Origin: Geobacter sp. AOG1
GTDB lineage: Bacteria > Desulfobacterota > Desulfuromonadia > Geobacterales > Geobacteraceae
Assembly: GCF_019972315.1 (NCBI RefSeq)
Contig: NZ_BLIZ01000001.1
Span: 1,314,513-1,378,512, forward strand
Reading direction: 5' to 3'
Length of the DNA stretch: 64,000 nucleotides
Shown piece after piece: positions 59,858-64,000 of this stretch; position 1 is the first letter of the stretch, and each line of letters begins with the position of its first letter. Under the pieces are notes generated by a model, which was not told the origin of the DNA, ran no database searches, and saw nothing but the letters and a program-made list of their open reading frames with translations. Made by a program: the position numbers and the translations under genes.

Positions 59858-61897
59858 ATGTCAAAGATACCCGAACTATTGGCCAAGCCCGGCAAGATAG
59901 GCACGATGGAGCTCAAAAACAGGCTGATCATGCCGGCCATGTGCACCAATTATACCCGCAACGGTCATTTTACCGATGCGGCATGCCATTACTACGGGCT
60001 CCGTGCCCAGGGGGGGGTCGGCCTCATCATCATCGAGGCGGCGGCCATCGACTATCCCATCGGCCGCTCGGTCATCAACTGCGCCATCTCCGACGACTCC
60101 TACATCGCCAGCCACAAGAAGCTGACCGACAGCGTCCATGCCGGGGGGGCCAAGATCGCCCTGCAGATCATGCATTCCGGCCGGCAGACCTCCACGGAGA
60201 CGGCCGGTACGCAGCCACTTTCCTGTTCCTCCTTCGGCAGCGCCGAAGCGCTCGGCTATGCCACGCCACGGGAGATGACGCTGTATGAATGCAAGAAGAC
60301 GCTGCGGCAGTTCGGCGAAGGTGCCCTACGGGCGAAGCAGGCCGGCTACGATGCGGTAGAAGCCCACTTTGCCCACGGCTACATGCTCAGTTCATTCCTT
60401 TCCTCCTTCATCAACAAGCGTACCGACGAGTACGGCGGGATGGAGGGGGGGCTCAAGTTCTGCAGCGAGGTGATCCAGGAGATCAAGCGGACCTGCGGCG
60501 ACGACTATCCGGTGATCTGCCGGATCAATGGCGACGATTACTATCCGGCCGGCGGGGTGACCCACGTCGATTCCCGGATGATATCCGTCGCCCTGGAAAA
60601 GGCCGGCGCCGACATGATCAACGTTTCCTCCGGACTGCGCGAATCCAATCATCGTCTGCACGACCAGACCATGGCATCGCCGCGGGGTTCGTGGGTCTAC
60701 ATGGCGGAGGGGATCAAGAAGACGGTGAAGATTCCGGTCGCCGTCGCCAAGAGAATCTCCGAGGACATGGTGGAAGGTATCCTGGAGAAGAACCAGGCCG
60801 ACTTCGTCTGTATCGGCCGTCCCCAGATATCCGATCCCGACTATGCGAAAAAGATCCTCAGCGGCAACGCGGAGGACATCCTCCCCTGCATCTGGTGCTG
60901 CCAGGGATGCTTCGACGTGCTCTGGATGCTCTATCCGACCACCTGCCTGACCAATCCGGCGGCAGGTCTGCTCGACGAAAAGTCCCTCGACCAGTACGGA
61001 GCCGCGTCCGAGAAGAAAAAAGTCATGGTGGTCGGTGGTGGCCCGGCCGGCCTGGAAGCGGCCCTCATTGCTGCCCGGCGCGGCCATGAGGTGACCCTCT
61101 ATGAACGGTCCGCAAGGATCGGCGGCGCCTACCGCCTTGCGTCCACGTCCCCCACCAAGGCGGAGACCGAGCGCCTCTTCACGTTCTTCGAGCATGCATT
61201 GCCAAAGGCGGGGGTCAAGCTGGTCCTGAATACCGACGTCACCCCCGACCTGGTGGAGCAGGTCAAGCCCGATGTGGCGGTTCTGGCGGTCGGTACGGAC
61301 CCGGCAGTCCCGGCAAAAACCCCCGGTGTCGACGGCAGGAACATTGTCGATGCCCGTGACATCATGAGCGGCAAAGCGACCGTGGGCGAAAAAGTCGTCA
61401 TCTGGACCTGCAGCTACCAGTGCAGCTACACCTGCGGCGCCAAGCCCGCCCCCATCGAGGGGGACCCGACCGGGACCCATTCCAAGTACAGCTACGCCTG
61501 CTGTGCCGGCTATGCCGCGGTCGATACGGCCGAGTACCTGGCCTCCCAGGGGAAACTGGTCAGCATCGTCACCGAGCGCGAGAACGTCGTCCCCGGCATG
61601 GGGTACACTTCGCGCAACTACCTGATCAAGCGGTTCTACCCGGCCAACGTCAGGGTTTGCACCAGCGCCAAGGTGAAAGAGATCAACGAAAACGGCGTCC
61701 TGATCGAGAAGGCCGGCGTCGAGTTCCTCCTGGATGCGGACAGCGTGATCGTAAGCGTCGGCGAGCGCTCCAACAAGACCCTTGCCAAGGCGCTGGAAGG
61801 CAAGGTCAAGGAACTGTACCAGGTGGGTGACGGTGCAAAGGTCGGCAACGCGATGAAGGCGATCGAATCGGCGTTCAAGGTTGCCGTCACGATATGA
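59858..61897 (+). CDS. 2,4-dienoyl-CoA-reductase-like OYE flavoenzyme, Cys-rich insertion
   Basis: A 679-residue three-part enzyme. The N-terminal old-yellow-enzyme barrel (FMN; MELKNRLIMPAM, ALQIMHSGRQTS, YDAVEAHFAHGYMLSSFLS) leads to an Fe-S motif CIWCCQGCF...CLTNP and a FAD motif VMVVGGGPAGLEAAL. The second dinucleotide site, usually GxGxxG, is replaced by a segment with Cys518, 522, 526, 548 and 549 and the sequence CCAGYAAVDTAEYL. It may reduce a conjugated or cyclic enone or enoyl-CoA, but its electron donor may not be NAD(P)H. GCGGAGGA precedes ATG 59858. Confidence 0.85.
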   Translation: MSKIPELLAKPGKIGTMELKNRLIMPAMCTNYTRNGHFTDAACHYYGLRAQGGVGLIIIEAAAIDYPIGRSVINCAISDDSYIASHKKLTDSVHAGGAKIALQIMHSGRQTSTETAGTQPLSCSSFGSAEALGYATPREMTLYECKKTLRQFGEGALRAKQAGYDAVEAHFAHGYMLSSFLSSFINKRTDEYGGMEGGLKFCSEVIQEIKRTCGDDYPVICRINGDDYYPAGGVTHVDSRMISVALEKAGADMINVSSGLRESNHRLHDQTMASPRGSWVYMAEGIKKTVKIPVAVAKRISEDMVEGILEKNQADFVCIGRPQISDPDYAKKILSGNAEDILPCIWCCQGCFDVLWMLYPTTCLTNPAAGLLDEKSLDQYGAASEKKKVMVVGGGPAGLEAALIAARRGHEVTLYERSARIGGAYRLASTSPTKAETERLFTFFEHALPKAGVKLVLNTDVTPDLVEQVKPDVAVLAVGTDPAVPAKTPGVDGRNIVDARDIMSGKATVGEKVVIWTCSYQCSYTCGAKPAPIEGDPTGTHSKYSYACCAGYAAVDTAEYLASQGKLVSIVTERENVVPGMGYTSRNYLIKRFYPANVRVCTSAKVKEINENGVLIEKAGVEFLLDADSVIVSVGERSNKTLAKALEGKVKELYQVGDGAKVGNAMKAIESAFKVAVTI

Positions 61898-61989
61898 CGG
61901 CAGGGGATCGAAGAGCCCTGATACGGCTTTGAGCGCGAAGGGAAACAGTCAGGCAACGCTATGGGCAGAACGAACTTGAGGAGGAGCGT

Positions 61990-64000
61990 ATGAAGTATTC
62001 GACGAAGGATGAGCAGCAATATGTGAACTGTACCCTCAGCGGACCGGTCAGGGTCTTTGTCAAGGACAAGAAGATCGTACGTATCCTGCCGCTGGAGTAC
62101 ACCCAGGAAGACGACGCCAAGCCCTGGTCCATAACGGCGCGGGGCGAAACGTTCGTCCGGCCGAACAAGGCCGGCATCGCCTGCTGGGTGCAGGGGAGCA
62201 AGCAGCAGATCTACTCCAAGGACCGCCTGCTCACCCCCCTGAAAAGGGTCGATTTTGATCCGAACGGGGAGCGGAACCCGCAGAACCGTGGCGTTTCCGG
62301 GTACGAGCCGATCACCTGGGACGAGGCCCTGACCATCGTCGCCAACGAGACCGAGCGGGTGAAGGACCAGTACGGGCCGTCCGCCATCGCCGTCACCGGC
62401 TCCTCCCACGACTCCTGGGGGAATATCGGCTACCGGATGAGCGCCCTGGAGCGGTTCTGGAACCTGGTGGGGTGCACCTGGATCGACCATGACCCGGACA
62501 GCTGGCAGGGGTCCTACTGGGGCGCCATCCATTCCTGGGGTTTCCACTGGCGTCTCGGTCAGCCCCCCGCCTTCGACCTCCTGGGGGATACGTTCGAGCA
62601 CACCGACATGATCGTCTTCTGGAGCTCCGATCCCAACACCACCTCCGGCGACTACGCCTGGAACGAGACCGATCACTGGCGCTTCCACATGAAGAAGCTC
62701 GGGATCAAGTTCGTCTTCATCGATCCCCACTGCAACTACACCTCCGTCATCGACGGTGACAAGTGGATCAAGCCCAAGCCTGGCACCGACGTGGCCATGG
62801 CCCTGGCGATTGCCTACACCTGGATCAAGGAGGGGACCTACGACAAAGAGTACATTGCAAGCCACACAGTCGGTTTCGACAAGTGGGAATCCTACGTCAT
62901 GGGTAACGAAGACGGCCAGCCGAAAACCCCCGAGTGGGCCGAGCAGAAAAGCGGCGTAGAGGCGAACGTGATCGTTGCCCTGGCCCGGGAATGGGCGAAG
63001 AAGCGGACCACCCTGGCTGGTGGCGGCCGTTCCGGCATGGGACATGTCATGCGCTCTTCCTACGGCCATGAGTGGTCCCGCGCCATGGTTCTCCTCATGG
63101 GGATGCAGGGGCTCGGCAAGCCGGGCGTCAACTACTACTCCACCACCGGCGGGGCGCCGGCCGATTGGGATTTCTTCTTCCCCGGCTACGCCGACGGCGG
63201 CATCAGCGGCGGCAGCGCCGGCCCGAAGGACCTGGGACCGCGCGGCTTCCCGAAACGGGCCACGGCCAGTCAGATCCGCCAGCGGATCAACCGTGCCTGT
63301 CTGCCGGAATGCGTCATCAAACCGCCGTATACCTGGCGGGGCGTGTACGGCTACTACGGGCAGAGCGCCCAGCAGCAGTTCACCGAGTGCACCTTCCCGT
63401 TCCCCGGCTATTCTGAGATCAAGATGATCTACCGTCAGGGGGCGTCGTATATCGGCACCATGATGGAGACGAACCGGTTTGCCCGCATGTACCGGGACCC
63501 GAAGCTGGAGTTCGTCGTCAACCAGACCATCTACAACGAGCCGGAGGCGAAGTTCGCCGACATCATCTTCCCGGTCTGTACCAACTTCGAGCGGTGGGAC
63601 ATCGGCGAGTGGGCCAAGATTTCCGGCTACTCCAACAAACTGAGCCCGACCAACGCCCGTGTCGTGGTCCTGCAGCAGCAATGCATCCAGCCGCGCGGCC
63701 AGTCGAAACCCGACTACCAGATTTACGCGCTGCTTGCCGAACGGCTCGGAATAGGCGAGCAGTTCACCGAAGGGCATCCGGACGAAATGAGTTGGATCAA
63801 GCGGATGTACGAGGTCTCCGACCTGCCCAAGGTCATCAGCTGGGAGAAGTTCCAGAAGAAGGGGTACTACATCATTCCCCCCAAGATGGACAAGAAGCCG
63901 GCTCCGGCCCTCAGGTGGTTCTACGACCAGCGTCCCATCGACATCCCGGACAAGCCCATGTCCTCAGACCGGCCGACCAACAGGCCGGATGGGTTGGCAC
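61990..64000 (+). CDS. Second transhydroxylase-family molybdoenzyme (cut by right edge)
   Basis: The first 670 residues of a DMSO-reductase-family protein. HDPDSWQGSYWGA has the same Asp-Ser-Trp triplet as athL, and GSSHDSWGN the active-site His, so it belongs to the transhydroxylase/resorcinol-hydroxylase group. N-terminal Fe-S cysteines are lacking. It diverges clearly from athL, so it probably acts on another ring or a later intermediate. GAGGAGGAG precedes the ATG. It follows the flavoenzyme by 92 bp and is probably in its operon; its small subunit should lie beyond the edge. Confidence 0.85.
   Translation, partial: MKYSTKDEQQYVNCTLSGPVRVFVKDKKIVRILPLEYTQEDDAKPWSITARGETFVRPNKAGIACWVQGSKQQIYSKDRLLTPLKRVDFDPNGERNPQNRGVSGYEPITWDEALTIVANETERVKDQYGPSAIAVTGSSHDSWGNIGYRMSALERFWNLVGCTWIDHDPDSWQGSYWGAIHSWGFHWRLGQPPAFDLLGDTFEHTDMIVFWSSDPNTTSGDYAWNETDHWRFHMKKLGIKFVFIDPHCNYTSVIDGDKWIKPKPGTDVAMALAIAYTWIKEGTYDKEYIASHTVGFDKWESYVMGNEDGQPKTPEWAEQKSGVEANVIVALAREWAKKRTTLAGGGRSGMGHVMRSSYGHEWSRAMVLLMGMQGLGKPGVNYYSTTGGAPADWDFFFPGYADGGISGGSAGPKDLGPRGFPKRATASQIRQRINRACLPECVIKPPYTWRGVYGYYGQSAQQQFTECTFPFPGYSEIKMIYRQGASYIGTMMETNRFARMYRDPKLEFVVNQTIYNEPEAKFADIIFPVCTNFERWDIGEWAKISGYSNKLSPTNARVVVLQQQCIQPRGQSKPDYQIYALLAERLGIGEQFTEGHPDEMSWIKRMYEVSDLPKVISWEKFQKKGYYIIPPKMDKKPAPALRWFYDQRPIDIPDKPMSSDRPTNRPDGLA

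Noticed and set aside
61636-63777. 713-codon minus-strand frame opposite the second molybdoenzyme
   Set aside because: Shadow frame rich in Gly, Val, Asp and Pro, with no start signal and no motifs.

Overview
The window reads as high-G+C chromosomal DNA of an anaerobic deltaproteobacterium of the Desulfuromonadota / Geobacter-Pelobacter type. This is inferred from the def-fmt-DUF116 gene order, a CimA-type citramalate synthase, and a pyrogallol-phloroglucinol transhydroxylase whose best known relative is from Pelobacter acidigallici. No rRNA, tRNA or CRISPR array was seen. Genus and species cannot be settled from the sequence alone.

Left part (1-18.5 kb) is mostly housekeeping and efflux: a cut-off transketolase, a mercuric-reductase-type flavoprotein, a leftward def-fmt-DUF116-deacetylase run, a TetR-controlled RND tripartite pump with an inserted YdcZ-type membrane protein, NhaA, a membrane histidine kinase and an IHF/HU-type protein.

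From about 18.9 kb to the right edge lies a large catabolic island. In order: citramalate synthase and an EamA transporter; a leftward molybdenum-cofactor operon (moaC, mogA-mobB fusion, thioesterase, MFS); a rightward operon of a U32-like Fe-S protein, an OFA-type MFS, a cytidylate-kinase-like/BON protein and a class II DAHP synthase; a Bcr/CflA-type MFS behind a tiny coupled leader ORF; a complete dsrC-dsrMKJOP set without dsrAB, ending in a cysteine desulfurase; an IclR regulator; transhydroxylase athLS; and a B12-binding radical SAM protein. After an interruption (45.2-51.3 kb) it continues with an amidohydrolase of decarboxylase type, a GntR regulator, MmgE/PrpD, an acyl-CoA-mutase-like large subunit, a B12-domain/DUF35 fusion, an SCP-x-type thiolase, a class III CoA-transferase, a dienoyl-CoA-reductase-like flavoenzyme and a second transhydroxylase-family molybdoenzyme cut by the right edge.

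The interruption is A+T-richer and carries defence-type genes: an HNH-like protein, a SEFIR-NACHT-pentapeptide STAND protein, a HEPN protein with an RxxxxH motif and a TumE/TumA toxin-antitoxin pair, with a patch of nested inverted repeats.

The strongest unifying signal is regulatory. A 22-bp dyad with half-sites like TTACATGTAA and TTGCATGAAA, 2 bp apart, recurs six times, each time at the head of a transcription unit (cimA, moaC, the 29.9-kb MFS, athLS, the amidohydrolase and the mutase). A second dyad (AGTTG-N7-CAACT) sits on the -10 elements of the U32 and flavoenzyme units. A third recurs before the dsr region and iclR. My reading, by inference, is that this is one coordinated anaerobic system for polyhydroxylated aromatics. 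Molybdenum-cofactor genes serve the molybdoenzymes. A B12 mutase physically tied to a thiolase may process the ring-derived acids. The Dsr complex may handle electrons through DsrC thiols. The U32 plus DAHP synthase operon may provide O2-independent hydroxylation driven by a shikimate-pathway product.
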